Assembly (NCBI RefSeq): GCF_040819555.1
Contig: NZ_CP161920.1
Span: 3,223,001 to 3,287,000 of the forward strand
DNA: 64,000 bases
Source of the DNA: Nitratireductor sp. GISD-1A_MAKvit
Lineage (GTDB): Bacteria > Pseudomonadota > Alphaproteobacteria > Rhizobiales > Rhizobiaceae
Direction of reading: 5' to 3'
Shown here: positions 17,566 through 26,633 of the stretch, one piece after another
How the letters are laid out: each line of letters opens with the position of its first letter
Numbering within the stretch: the first letter of the stretch is position 1
Notes under the pieces: model-generated
What the model was told of the DNA's origin: nothing
Database searches by the model: none
What the model saw: only the letters and a program-made list of their open reading frames with translations
Made by a program: the position numbers and the translations under genes

Positions 17566-18615
17566 TCACTGACTGGTGTATTTGTCGATCAGGGCACGGG
17601 CCTCGTCGATCAGCATCTGACCGTCGATCCCCTTTTCCTTCATCTCGGCCACCCACTGTTCGTAGACGGGGGCCGCCGCCTCTTTCCAGGTCTCGGTGTC
17701 TTCGGCGCTGATCTCGATGATGTTGTTGCCACGATCAACGGCGATCTTCCGGCTGGGAACATCCGCACCTGCCTGCGTCTTTCCGGCGAACGCCGCAAAT
17801 TCCTGACCGGAATTGTCGTCGATCACCTTTTTCAGATCATCGGGAAGGCTGTCATACTTCGCCTTGTTCATCGCCAGCACAAAGGTGGTCGTATAAAGCG
17901 CGTGGTCGCCGCCAAACTCCGTATGGTTCGACACCAGCTCCGGCACTTTCAGCGCCGGCGTGACTTCCCACGGGATAACGCAGCCATCGATCACGCCCTT
18001 GGAAAGCGCCTCGGTGATCTGTGGCACCGGCATGCCCACCGGGGTCGCGCCAAGCTGGCCGAGCAGCGAGTTGATGATGCGCGTGGGCGCACGAACCTTC
18101 ATGCCCTTCAGATCGTCAAGCGTCTCGATCGGCTCCTTGGAGTGAAGCATGCCGGGGCCGTGAACCCAGACACCCAGCACATGGGTGTCCTTGAACTCGG
18201 TGTCCTTCATGTGCTTTTCGAACAGGTCCCAATAGGCGCGCGAGGTCGCCTCGGCATTGGTCATCATGAAGGGGAGTTCAAACACTTCAGTCGAGGGGAA
18301 GCGGCCCGGATTGGAGCCCGGCAGGGTCCACACGATATCCACGATGCCGTCACGCGCCTGATCGTAGAGCTGCGGCGGCGTGCCGCCAAGCTGCATGGCG
18401 GGATAGCGCTCGATCTTGATGCGCCCGCCCGATTCCTGCTCCACCTTGTCGGCCCAGGGGTCGAGCACCAGCTTTGGCACATTGGCCTGCGGCGGCAGGA
18501 ACTGGTGCAGCCTGAGCGTCACCTCCTGCGCCAATGACGAAGCCGAGGCCCCGATGAGCCCGGTTGCCGCAACGGCAGCCGCCAGGGCCAGTTTTCTGAC
18601 GGAAAATGGTTTCAT
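17566..18615 (-). CDS. dctP: TRAP transporter solute-binding protein
   Basis: 349-residue periplasmic DctP-family protein. Signal peptide of about 29 residues ending SSLAQ-EVTL. GMKVRAPTRIINSLLGQLGA carries the arginine that usually binds a substrate carboxylate, and VIDGCVIPWEVTPALKV is typical of the family, so the ligand is probably an organic acid; which one is not visible. ATG 18615 has GGGAGGATAAGC upstream. First gene of the dctP-dctQ-dctM set. Confidence 0.92.
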   Translation of the reverse strand: MKPFSVRKLALAAAVAATGLIGASASSLAQEVTLRLHQFLPPQANVPKLVLDPWADKVEQESGGRIKIERYPAMQLGGTPPQLYDQARDGIVDIVWTLPGSNPGRFPSTEVFELPFMMTNAEATSRAYWDLFEKHMKDTEFKDTHVLGVWVHGPGMLHSKEPIETLDDLKGMKVRAPTRIINSLLGQLGATPVGMPVPQITEALSKGVIDGCVIPWEVTPALKVPELVSNHTEFGGDHALYTTTFVLAMNKAKYDSLPDDLKKVIDDNSGQEFAAFAGKTQAGADVPSRKIAVDRGNNIIEISAEDTETWKEAAAPVYEQWVAEMKEKGIDGQMLIDEARALIDKYTSQ

Positions 18616-18820
18616 GCTTATCCTCCCGATTGCATGTCCCGAAACGTCCGTAATGACGCTCTATATTCTGCGGCAGCGCCGCGCCCAGCTCTTCCCAGGC
18701 CCTGCGCGACTGCCTGAGAGCCGAGTATTCACTGGAACCTCGCCTCCCGTCCACAGCGACTTTAACGGAAATTATGTAACAATAAAGAGGGATGCATCGT
18801 CATATTCGTAACAGGAAACC

Positions 18821-19288
18821 TCAAAGCGGCAGCGCGCCCGTTTCCTTGAGCGTTTCGAGCACGATGGCACTTTTCACATGCTGCACCGAATCATGCGGCA
18901 GGAGCACGCCATTGACGAAATCCGACAGCGATTTCAGGTCGGGTGTCACCACTTTCAGGATGTAGTCCATTTCGCCCGTCAGCGCGTGCGCCTCCTGCAC
19001 TTCGGGCAGGCGGGCGAGCAGTTCGCCGAAACGGCGCGCATTATCGGGGTTGTGGGTGGCGAGCGTTACCGTGATGATGTTGACGAGCGGGAAGCCCAGC
19101 CTGTCCCGGTCGAGCATGGCCGCGTAGCCACGGATATAGCCCTCTTCCTCAAGCCGTTGCCGGCGGCGGGAACATTGCGAGGGCGACAGGTTCACCCGTT
19201 CCGAAAGATCGTTGTTGGTGAGCCGTGCATCGACCTGCAGAAGCGATAATATCTTGCGGTCATATCCATCAATGCGCACATCTGCCAT
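18821..19288 (-). CDS. Lrp/AsnC-family transcriptional regulator
   Basis: 155-residue regulator: helix-turn-helix in the first about 60 residues (ILSLLQVDARLTNNDLSERVNLSPSQCSRRRQRLE), then the RAM ligand domain from about 70 (NIITVTLATHN, ALTGEMDYILKV). Transcribed divergently from hpd across a 146-bp gap, a classic arrangement for a local regulator responding to an amino acid, plausibly tyrosine or phenylalanine. The gap contains AT-rich stretches and repeated GCATG/CATGC words that could be binding sites (inference). Confidence 0.9.
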   Translation of the reverse strand: MADVRIDGYDRKILSLLQVDARLTNNDLSERVNLSPSQCSRRRQRLEEEGYIRGYAAMLDRDRLGFPLVNIITVTLATHNPDNARRFGELLARLPEVQEAHALTGEMDYILKVVTPDLKSLSDFVNGVLLPHDSVQHVKSAIVLETLKETGALPL

Positions 19289-19434
19289 GCATTATTCCTC
19301 CTCCACGCATGATAAGTGCATACTTCTCACAAAATACGACCCAGAATGCAAGCCGCGTGCGGCCCATGCGGCTTAAAATGCGTGCATGACATTCGAACAC
19401 GTTCAGATGTTCCCTTTTCAGGAGGAGTTATTCC

Positions 19435-20547
19435 ATGGGTCCGTTCCCGCACGACGCACCGCCACCGAAGATCAGCGAAGAAAATCCCGCCGGTACCGAC
19501 GGTTTCGAATTCGTTGAATTCGCCCATTCGGAACCGGAGAAACTCGCCGACCTGTTCACGAAAATGGGCTACACGGAGGTCGCCCGCCACAAGACGAAGA
19601 AGGCCTCCGTCTGGCGACAGGGCGACATCAACTATATCGTCAATGCGGAACCCGGCAGCCACGCCATGCGCTTTGTCGAAGACCACGGCCCCTGCGCGCC
19701 GTCCATGGCTTGGCGTGTGGTCGATGCAAAGCATGCCTTCGATCATGCCGTATCCAGGGGCGCGGAGCCTTACGAGGGCGCCGACAAGACGCTCGACGTG
19801 CCGGCCATCGTCGGCATTGGCGGCTCGTTGATCTATTTCATCGACACCTATGGCGACAAGGGCTCTGCCTACGACGCAGAATTCGAATGGCTTGGCGAAA
19901 AGAACCCGCGTCCCGAGGGGGTCGGCTTCTATTACCTCGATCACCTCACCCACAATGTCTATCGCGGCAACATGGACAAGTGGTGGGATTTCTACCGCGA
20001 GCTCTTCGGCTTTTCGCAGATCCACTATTTCGACATCGATGGCCGCATCACCGGCCTTGTCTCCCGCGCGATCACGAGCCCCTGCGGCAAGATCCGCATT
20101 CCGCTCAACGAATCCAAGGACGACACCAGCCAGATCGTCGAGTATCTCAAGAAGTACAAAGGCGAAGGCATCCAGCACATCGCGGTGGGCACCGATGGCA
20201 TCTACGACGCCACCGACCGGCTTGCCGACAACGGGCTCAAATTCATGCCCGGCCCGCCGGAAGTCTATTACGAGAAGAGCTTTGATCGCGTTAAGGGCCA
20301 CGACGAGCCCATCGACCGCATGAAAAAGCACGGCATCCTGATCGATGGCGAAGGCGTCGTGAATGGCGGCATGACCAAGATCCTGTTGCAGATCTTCTCA
20401 AAAACCGTCATCGGCCCGATTTTCTTCGAGTTCATCCAACGCAAGGGCGACGAAGGCTTTGGCGAAGGCAATTTCCGCGCCCTGTTCGAAAGCATCGAGG
20501 AAGACCAGATCCGCCGCGGCGTCATCAAGGTGGATGCCGCCGAGTAG
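19435..20547 (+). CDS. hpd: 4-hydroxyphenylpyruvate dioxygenase
   Basis: Non-haem Fe(II) enzyme making homogentisate from 4-hydroxyphenylpyruvate in tyrosine catabolism. 370 residues with the two vicinal-oxygen-chelate domains. Metal ligands are visible in FYYLDHLTHNV, GEGIQHIAVGTDGIY and the glutamate near GPIFFEFIQRKGDEGFGEGN. ATG 19435 follows AGGAGGAGTTATTCC, a very strong ribosome binding site. It converges on the hmgA operon, which encodes the next step. Confidence 0.97.
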   Translation: MGPFPHDAPPPKISEENPAGTDGFEFVEFAHSEPEKLADLFTKMGYTEVARHKTKKASVWRQGDINYIVNAEPGSHAMRFVEDHGPCAPSMAWRVVDAKHAFDHAVSRGAEPYEGADKTLDVPAIVGIGGSLIYFIDTYGDKGSAYDAEFEWLGEKNPRPEGVGFYYLDHLTHNVYRGNMDKWWDFYRELFGFSQIHYFDIDGRITGLVSRAITSPCGKIRIPLNESKDDTSQIVEYLKKYKGEGIQHIAVGTDGIYDATDRLADNGLKFMPGPPEVYYEKSFDRVKGHDEPIDRMKKHGILIDGEGVVNGGMTKILLQIFSKTVIGPIFFEFIQRKGDEGFGEGNFRALFESIEEDQIRRGVIKVDAAE

Positions 20548-20560
20548 CTCAGGCAGCCAG

Positions 20561-20589
20561 GGGGTGGGCCGCCATGGTCCGCCCCTTTC
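20561..20589 (+). terminator. Terminator after hpd
   Basis: A 10-bp stem GGGGTGGGCC / GGTCCGCCCC (two G-T pairs) with a 5-base loop begins 14 bases after the hpd stop and is followed by TTTCT. It abuts the stop codon of the convergent DUF2783 gene. Confidence 0.7.
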
Positions 20590-20792
20590 TATGCCTCCCG
20601 CGCCGCCTGAAGCGCCGCCCTCAGCACCTCAAGATCCCCCACCTGATTTGCCAGCAGCAGCACCAGCCGCGCGTTTAGGCGGGCGCTTTCCTCAAGGCTC
20701 AGCCCTTCATGCGCCTCCATCAGCGCCGCATAGAAATCATCGCCTGCCGAACCCAGCCGGTCCCGGCCGATCTCCCGCTTGTCCATGGTCAC
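20589..20792 (-). CDS. DUF2783 family small protein
   Basis: 67 residues, cytosolic and helical (DDFYAALMEAHEGLSLEESARLNARLVL). I recognise the DUF2783 pattern; the function is not known. It begins at GTG 20792, overlapping the TGA of the FAD monooxygenase gene (GTGA), or at ATG 20786. In related genomes such proteins accompany the same kind of monooxygenase, so a partner or accessory role is likely (inference). Last gene of the hmgA operon. Confidence 0.8.
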   Translation of the reverse strand: MTMDKREIGRDRLGSAGDDFYAALMEAHEGLSLEESARLNARLVLLLANQVGDLEVLRAALQAAREA

Positions 20793-22405
20793 TCCCTCCC
20801 CATCGCACGGGTCATGGCCGCCGCGATCTCATGCGCGTCGGGCGTCTCGAAAATCGCCGCCACATGCTGGTCGGGCCGCACCAGATAAAGCCGCCCCGCG
20901 CCATAGCGTGCAGCCACCGCGCCCTCGCAGTCCTCGACATTCGCAACACCGTCCACCACCCTCCCGCCGGGCTTCGACACCTGCACCACATGCAGCCCCG
21001 CCGGCAGCCCCAGGGGCGGGTCGCAATCGACAGCCAGCAACACGAAGCCACTCCCCGCTTCGCCAAGCAGCCACGACAATTTGCCTCCGGCCCGCACCGG
21101 CGCATCCGGCAGTGCCTCACCCGGCGCAAGCGGCCCCTCGCCCTCCCATGCGGTCTGAAGCCTGCAGCCTGCCAGCGAACACGGCTTTGAAAGTCTGCCC
21201 GAATTCACCAGCCGCCGGGCAAAATCATGCTTCGCTGAAAGCGCGAGAACACTGTCGCGGAACATGCGCTCCATCGCACTCTTGGGCGTCATGAAGGAGG
21301 TCGAGCGCGCCGAGTGGAGAATGTTCTCATCCGCCCCCAGAATGCGCTCCTCGTCATAGGTCTGGATCAGCGAAGCCGGTGCCTCGCCCGCAACCACGAG
21401 CGCCAGCTTCCAGCCGAGATTGTCGATGTCCTGAATGCCGCCATTGCCGCCGCGCGCGCCAAAGGGCGAAACGATATGCGCGCTGTCGCCGGCAAAGATC
21501 ACCCGGTCATGCACGAAGCGCGCGAGCCTGCGGCACTGGAAGGTGTAGACCGAGACCCAGTCGAGTTCGAAATTCGAATGGCCGATCACCTTTTCGATGC
21601 GCGGAATGACGTTTTCGGGCTTTTTCTCCTCATCCGGATCGGCATCCGGGCCAAGCTGCAGATCGATGCGATAGATATCGTCGGGCTGCTTGTGCAGAAG
21701 TGCGGATTGCCCGTTGTGAAAGGGCGGCTCGAACCAGAACCAGCGCTCGGTGGGAAAGTCCGCTTTCATCTCCACATCGGCGATCAGAAAGCGCTCTTCA
21801 AACACCTGGCCCGCGAAATCGAGCCCCATCATGGAGCGCACGGGCGAGCGCGCACCATCGCAGGCAATCACCCATGCTGCATCCAGTTCATACGCGCCGT
21901 CCGGCGTCTGCACCTCAAGCCGCACATCGCCGCCCGTCTGCTCAAGCCCGACAACCCGGTTCTTCCAGCGCAGGTCGATCCGATCGGAAAGCTCGTCCGC
22001 CCGCTCCACCAGATATTGCTCGACATAATACTGCTGCAGATTGATGAAGGCGGGCATCTTGTGCCCTTCCTCCGGCAGAAGGTCGAAGTTCCACACTTCG
22101 CGGTCGCGGTGAAAAAGCCGCCCGACCTGCCAGGTCACGCCCTTCTCCACCATGCGCTCGCCCACACCCAGCCGGTCGAAAATCTCCAGCGTGCGCTTCG
22201 ACCAGCAGATGGCGCGGCTGCCAAGCGACACGACATCGTTGTCGTCGAGCACGACGACGGAGACACCGCGCTGAGCAAGGTCGATCGCCGCCGCCAGCCC
22301 CACCGGCCCCGCGCCGACAATCACCACCGGATATTGCCCCACATGTCCGCGGGCAAGTTCCGGAGATTTCACATATGGAAAGGGGTTGTACGCGTAACGC
22401 GGCAT
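20789..22405 (-). CDS. FAD-dependent aromatic-ring monooxygenase
   Basis: 538-residue class A flavoprotein hydroxylase of the PheA/MhpA type. Dinucleotide motif GAGPVG at 31-36 in VVIVGAGPVGLAAA, ACDGARSPVR, and GD motif FAGDSAHIVSPFGARGGNGG; the C-terminal about 130 residues resemble the thioredoxin-like domain of phenol hydroxylases. It probably uses NAD(P)H and oxygen to hydroxylate a phenolic compound. The homogentisate route itself needs no such enzyme, so its substrate is an open question. Annotation as 3-(3-hydroxyphenyl)propionate hydroxylase would be by similarity only. Confidence 0.88.
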   Translation of the reverse strand: MPRYAYNPFPYVKSPELARGHVGQYPVVIVGAGPVGLAAAIDLAQRGVSVVVLDDNDVVSLGSRAICWSKRTLEIFDRLGVGERMVEKGVTWQVGRLFHRDREVWNFDLLPEEGHKMPAFINLQQYYVEQYLVERADELSDRIDLRWKNRVVGLEQTGGDVRLEVQTPDGAYELDAAWVIACDGARSPVRSMMGLDFAGQVFEERFLIADVEMKADFPTERWFWFEPPFHNGQSALLHKQPDDIYRIDLQLGPDADPDEEKKPENVIPRIEKVIGHSNFELDWVSVYTFQCRRLARFVHDRVIFAGDSAHIVSPFGARGGNGGIQDIDNLGWKLALVVAGEAPASLIQTYDEERILGADENILHSARSTSFMTPKSAMERMFRDSVLALSAKHDFARRLVNSGRLSKPCSLAGCRLQTAWEGEGPLAPGEALPDAPVRAGGKLSWLLGEAGSGFVLLAVDCDPPLGLPAGLHVVQVSKPGGRVVDGVANVEDCEGAVAARYGAGRLYLVRPDQHVAAIFETPDAHEIAAAMTRAMGRE

Positions 22406-22472
22406 TGAAATTCACCCTCCCTTCGCAGCCATTCCTCTCAGGAGGAGCGGCTCCAGACCATTTTTCCTGTAT

Positions 22473-22814
22473 TCACCACAGCGCCACCACGGTGCCTGCA
22501 AACCACAAGCCAATGGCAACGGTCAGAAGCCCGTAACCCACGCTCACCAGCAGGCGCGACAACCGATAGCGCGCCCCGGCTCCGATCCCTTCTGCAAAGG
22601 AGCGCAACTCGCCCCGAATGTAGGCGCGCATGTGTTTTTCGCCGCGCTTGTCCGGCGCACGCCGCATGGAAAGAAACCGCGTAAGCGCTTCCTCATCGCT
22701 CCAGCCGAAGCGCTGTTTCTCCAGCAGGAAGGAAAGCCGCAACAGCCCCCACCAGCCCACGGCTACAAACCCGAGGCCGATAAGGAACGCCGCACCAATC
22801 CACACCCCGCTCAT
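22473..22814 (-). CDS. Small two-helix membrane protein of the hmg operon
   Basis: 113 residues: helices at about 4-26 and 88-111 flank a basic, polar central domain with WSDEEALTRFLSMRRAPDKRGEKHMRAY. Not recognised. It is encoded 21 bases after the start-distal end of the metallo-lactamase-fold gene and 67 bases before the FAD monooxygenase, on the same strand, with GGAGGAGCGG ahead of its ATG. The context suggests a role in the same aromatic pathway or its transport. Confidence 0.7.
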   Translation of the reverse strand: MSGVWIGAAFLIGLGFVAVGWWGLLRLSFLLEKQRFGWSDEEALTRFLSMRRAPDKRGEKHMRAYIRGELRSFAEGIGAGARYRLSRLLVSVGYGLLTVAIGLWFAGTVVALW

Positions 22815-22835
22815 CCGCTCCTCCCGGGCTGGCGA

Positions 22836-23786
22836 TCAGCCCTGCAACGCCTCCCACATCTGCCGGTCGCGCTCCGCCGTCCAGATGCGCGGCGTGTCGA
22901 TGCCCAGCGCCTCGTCATAGGCCCGCGCCACGTTGAAGGGCAGGCAGTGCTCATAGATCGCATAGTCGGAAAATTTCGGGTCGCACGCCGCGCGGCAGGC
23001 GTCCCATGCCTCCTTCAGCGTGCCGCCGCCCTGCGCCACGCGCGCCACCGGCTGATAGGTGGACATGACGAAATCACTGGTCAGGTCGAGCGCCTCGTTG
23101 ACCATGGCCTGCCCCACCAGCGCACCGCCGCGTCCCGGTGCGATGGCATCGAGATCGAAGGCGCGGATTTCCTCCAGCGTCGTCGGCCAGTCGTGGAAAT
23201 GACCGTCGCCGCAATAGCAGGCGGAATGGTGCTCCACGATGTCGCCGGTGAACATCACATTGGCATCCGGCACGAAAGCCACGATGTCGCCCGCCGTGTG
23301 CGCACGTCCGAGGAACATCAAATCCACCCGACGCTTGCCGAGATAGACCGTCATGGAACTGGAAAACGTCGTCGTCGGCCAGGTCAGGCCGGGGATCGAT
23401 TCATGCCCCTGAAAGAGGCGCGGGAAGCGCACGAATTCCGAATCCCAGTCTTCCTGGCCCCGTTCCACCACCATGGAGCGCGCCTTGTCGCTCATGATGA
23501 TGGTCGGCGCCCTGTAGGCAGAAGCCCCCAGCACACGCACGGCATGATAATGCGTCAGCACCAGATGGCTGATCGGCTTGTCGGTGACGGAACGAACCTT
23601 CTCAATCACCTTCTCGGCAAGGCGAGGTGTTGCCTGCGCCTCGATCACCATCACCGACTCGTCGCCGATGATGATGCCCGAATTGGGATCCCCCTCAGCC
23701 GTGAAAGCCCAGAGATCCCGCCCGATCTCATCAAACGAAATCGTCTTTTCTGTCAGGTCTCCTGCGGATGCGAACTGCTTGGCCAT
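22836..23786 (-). CDS. Metallo-beta-lactamase-fold hydrolase with half the metal motif replaced
   Basis: 316 residues starting at ATG 23786 (AAAGG 7 bases upstream; the frame extends to 23897). The fold is shown by LVLTHYH, FLGRAHTAGD and VMFTGDIVE. The canonical HxHxDH is HYHAVR here: His79 and His81 remain, but Asp and His are Val83 and Arg84. His163 and Asp182 are present. Zn1-site ligands are therefore kept and Zn2-site ligands mostly lost. GDGHFHDW offers other histidines. Substrate unknown; an ester or lactone of the aromatic pathway is possible. Confidence 0.85.
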   Translation of the reverse strand: MAKQFASAGDLTEKTISFDEIGRDLWAFTAEGDPNSGIIIGDESVMVIEAQATPRLAEKVIEKVRSVTDKPISHLVLTHYHAVRVLGASAYRAPTIIMSDKARSMVVERGQEDWDSEFVRFPRLFQGHESIPGLTWPTTTFSSSMTVYLGKRRVDLMFLGRAHTAGDIVAFVPDANVMFTGDIVEHHSACYCGDGHFHDWPTTLEEIRAFDLDAIAPGRGGALVGQAMVNEALDLTSDFVMSTYQPVARVAQGGGTLKEAWDACRAACDPKFSDYAIYEHCLPFNVARAYDEALGIDTPRIWTAERDRQMWEALQG

Positions 23787-23799
23787 TACGCGCCTTTCT

Positions 23800-24147
23800 T
23801 CATGCACTTGTAATTGTCTGGAAAAGAAGGGGGAGGGATCGAAACATCGACCAGATGTCCAGCGAGCCCGCAGCCACTCCAGAGAGCGCCGAAACAATCG
23901 TCCAGACGATCATCGCCCAGGTCAGTGGCGAACCGCTTTCAACGCGATATGCTCGCACGGAGAGATAAATATTGGTCCCGACGACCAAAATCATAAATGC
24001 GGCAGACAGCGCTATCCCTATTCCATAAGGCGGCGCTGCATAGAGCATGGCAAAAACGGGCCTCAGAAGCCAGGCCAGAAACGATATGCCGACAAGATTG
24101 AAGATTGCGAAAACCAGCGCGATGCGCTTGAGAGTATCGAGTGCCAT
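23800..24147 (-). CDS. Small three-helix membrane protein of the hmg operon
   Basis: 115 residues, hydrophobic, with likely spans at about 9-28, 43-65 and 75-97 and short loops. I do not recognise a family. Its ATG lies 2 bases after the stop of the fumarylacetoacetase-like gene and its stop 13 bases before the metallo-lactamase-fold gene, so it belongs to the same transcript. No conserved polar residues stand out in the helices. Confidence 0.7.
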   Translation of the reverse strand: MALDTLKRIALVFAIFNLVGISFLAWLLRPVFAMLYAAPPYGIGIALSAAFMILVVGTNIYLSVRAYRVESGSPLTWAMIVWTIVSALSGVAAGSLDIWSMFRSLPLLFQTITSA

Positions 24148-24149
24148 TT

Positions 24150-25166
24150 TCAGGGCTCCTGATATTCCTCGACACGCTGTTCGATCGCGCCGAAGATGGA
24201 ATGCCCCCCACTGTCTTTCATCTCGATACGCACGGTATCGCCAAAGCGCAAGAAAGGCGTCTTCGCTTTGCCGTGTTTTATCGTCTCGATCATGCGGATC
24301 TCGGCGATGCAGGAGTAGCCGACACCGCCATCGTCAACGGGCTTTCCGGGTCCCCCATCCAGCTTGTTGGAAACCGTACCCGAGCCGATAATCGTCCCCG
24401 CGCACAATGGCCGCGTTTTGGCCGCATGGGCAATCAGCGTCGGAAAATCGAAGGTCATGTCGACGCCCGCATCGGCCCGCCCGAAAGGTTTACCGTTATA
24501 ATCCACACAGAGTGGCAGCGAAACCTTGCCGCCATCCCAGGCCTCGCCGAGTTCCTCCGGCGTGACGGCAACCGGCGAGAACGCCGAGGATGGTTTCGAC
24601 TGGAAGAAGCCGAACCCCTTGCCGAGTTCCGCCGGGATCAGCCCGCGCAGCGACACATCGTTTACCAGCATGACAAGCCGGATCGCTTCCCCCGCCTGTT
24701 TCTTTGTCGCGCCCATCGGCACGTCATCGACGATGACGGCGACTTCCCCTTCCATGTCGATGCCCCAGGCCTCGTCGGCCATGCGAATGGGGTCGCGCGG
24801 AGCCAGAAACGCATCCGACCCGCCCTGATACATCAGCGGGTCTTCCCAGAAGCTCGAAGGCATCTCCGCGCCACGCGCCTTGCGCACCAGTTCCACGTGA
24901 TTGACGTAGGCCGAGCCATCTGCCCACTGGTAGGCGCGCGGCAATGGCGAGTGCGCATCATGTTCATGAAAACGCTCCGCAGGCACCGAGCCATGGTCAA
25001 GGCTTTCGGAAAGAGCCGCCAGATGCGGCGCGATACGCGACCAGTCGTCCAGTGCCGCCTGCAGCGTCGGCGCGAGGAAGGAGGCATCCGTGCAGCGTGT
25101 CAGATCGCGGGAGACGACGACCAGCCTGCCGTCGCGCGTTCCGTTCTTGAGCGTGGCGAGTTTCAT
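24150..25166 (-). CDS. Fumarylacetoacetate hydrolase family protein
   Basis: 338-residue FAH-family enzyme, expected to split fumarylacetoacetate into fumarate and acetoacetate. Metal-binding acids are visible in WGIDMEGEVAVIVDDVP, with LVNDVSLRGLIP, GKGFGFFQSKPSSAFSP and GTIIGSGTVSN as family landmarks. Start ATG 25166 is used (AAAGGAC 6 bases upstream; the frame opens at 25229). It follows hmgA by 91 bases. No maleylacetoacetate isomerase gene is present in the window. Confidence 0.9.
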   Translation of the reverse strand: MKLATLKNGTRDGRLVVVSRDLTRCTDASFLAPTLQAALDDWSRIAPHLAALSESLDHGSVPAERFHEHDAHSPLPRAYQWADGSAYVNHVELVRKARGAEMPSSFWEDPLMYQGGSDAFLAPRDPIRMADEAWGIDMEGEVAVIVDDVPMGATKKQAGEAIRLVMLVNDVSLRGLIPAELGKGFGFFQSKPSSAFSPVAVTPEELGEAWDGGKVSLPLCVDYNGKPFGRADAGVDMTFDFPTLIAHAAKTRPLCAGTIIGSGTVSNKLDGGPGKPVDDGGVGYSCIAEIRMIETIKHGKAKTPFLRFGDTVRIEMKDSGGHSIFGAIEQRVEEYQEP

Positions 25167-25257
25167 GCAGTGTCCTTTATGCGTTGGGGAAGACGCGCAA
25201 TCGGCGCAGGTCCGGCGACCCGACGCCAATCATAGCTTCTGAGAGCGCTCCGGTCGA

Positions 25258-26571
25258 TCAGGACCAGTCGCCTTCCGGCGTGCCGTTGAAGCGCTTCTTC
25301 AGATCTTTCCAGCAGTCGATGTAGTTTTCCTGCAGCGTGTCCGTTTCAGCGGCGTAGCGCGTCAGATGCTGGGGAAAGCGCGTCTCGAACATGAAAGCCA
25401 TGGTCTCTTCCAGTTTGACCGGCTTCAGTTCTCCATGGCTCGCCTTCTCGAAACCGAAAGCGTCCGGCCCGTGCGGCAGCATCATGTTGTGCAGCGAGGC
25501 GCCGCCCGGCAAAAAACCCTCTTCCTTGGCGTCATACTGGCCTTTGATCAGCCCCATGAACTCGCTCATGATGTTGCGGTGATACCAGGGCGGACGGAAT
25601 GTGTGCTCGGCAACCATCCAGCGCGGCGGAAAGATCACGAAATCGATATTGGCCGTGCCCTCCTCGCCCGAGGGGGCGGTCAGCACCGTGAAGATCGACG
25701 GGTCGGGATGATCAAACAGGATCGCCCCCACCGGCGAGAAGGTGGAAAGATCGTATTTGTAGGGCGCATAATTACCATGCCAGGCCACCACGTCGAGCGG
25801 CGAATGGCCGATCTCGGTCACATGGAACTGCCCGCACCATTTCACGAACAGCCGGCAGGGCTTTTCCTTTTCCTCATACCAGGCAACCGGCGTCTTGAAG
25901 TCGCGTGGGTTTGCGAGACAGTTCGCACCGATCGGGCCGCGATCCGGCAGGGTGAATTTCGCGCCGTAATTCTCGCACATATAGCCGCGCGCCGGCCCGT
26001 CCATCAGCTCGACCTGAAAGATCATGCCGCGCGGCATGACGGCGATTTCGCCGGGCTCGATTTCGATGATGCCCATCTCGGTCTTCAGCCGCACACCGCC
26101 TTCCTGCGGCACCAGCATCAGTTCACCATCGGCGTTGAAGAAATACTCGTCCACCATCGAAATGTTGAAAGCGTAGATATGGGCGGCCATGCCGGCCTGC
26201 CCCTGCACGTCGCCCGCCGTCGTCATCGTCCGCACACCGGAGAGAAAATCGGTTTCCTCGTTGGGGATGGGCGTCGGGTCCCAGCGCAACTGACCAAGCG
26301 CAAGCTGGTGGTCATTCACATTGGGCGCGGATTTCCATTCCTCGAAAGTGACGGCCTTGAAGCGGCCCGTGTGCTTCACGCTCGGCCGGATGCGGTAGAG
26401 CCAGGAGCGTTCATTGGTCCCGCGCGGTGCGGTAAAGGGCGAACCGGAGAGCTGCTCCGCATAAAGCCCATAGGCCGGCCTCTGCGGCGAATTCTGCCCC
26501 TGCGGCAGCGCGCCCGGCAGGCTTTCCGTCTCGAAATCATTGCCGAAACCCGGCATGTACTGCACGCTCAT
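25258..26571 (-). CDS. hmgA: Homogentisate 1,2-dioxygenase
   Basis: 437-residue cupin-type Fe(II) dioxygenase that opens the homogentisate ring to maleylacetoacetate. Starts [16 protein letters not shown] at ATG 26571, with GGAGG 6 bases upstream (the frame itself extends to 26658). Family landmarks: [54 protein letters not shown] with iron-binding His and Glu residues, and [12 protein letters not shown]. First gene of a seven-gene minus-strand operon, divergent from a MarR gene that probably regulates it. Confidence 0.97.
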   Translation of the reverse strand: MSVQYMPGFGNDFETESLPGALPQGQNSPQRPAYGLYAEQLSGSPFTAPRGTNERSWLYRIRPSVKHTGRFKAVTFEEWKSAPNVNDHQLALGQLRWDPTPIPNEETDFLSGVRTMTTAGDVQGQAGMAAHIYAFNISMVDEYFFNADGELMLVPQEGGVRLKTEMGIIEIEPGEIAVMPRGMIFQVELMDGPARGYMCENYGAKFTLPDRGPIGANCLANPRDFKTPVAWYEEKEKPCRLFVKWCGQFHVTEIGHSPLDVVAWHGNYAPYKYDLSTFSPVGAILFDHPDPSIFTVLTAPSGEEGTANIDFVIFPPRWMVAEHTFRPPWYHRNIMSEFMGLIKGQYDAKEEGFLPGGASLHNMMLPHGPDAFGFEKASHGELKPVKLEETMAFMFETRFPQHLTRYAAETDTLQENYIDCWKDLKKRFNGTPEGDWS

Positions 26572-26603
26572 TCGATCCTCCACGAACCGGGATGTCAGGA
26601 ATT

Positions 26604-26633
26604 GGTTGCAATCGTAACCATGGCGAATGTAAC
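26604..26633. promoter_or_regulatory. Candidate MarR operator between hmgA and marR
   Basis: GGTTGCAATCGTAACC (26604-26619) is an interrupted inverted repeat with GGTT/AACC ends. GTAAC recurs at 26629-26633, 15 bp on. Lying between two divergent starts, this is the likeliest binding site for the MarR protein. Confidence 0.45.
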
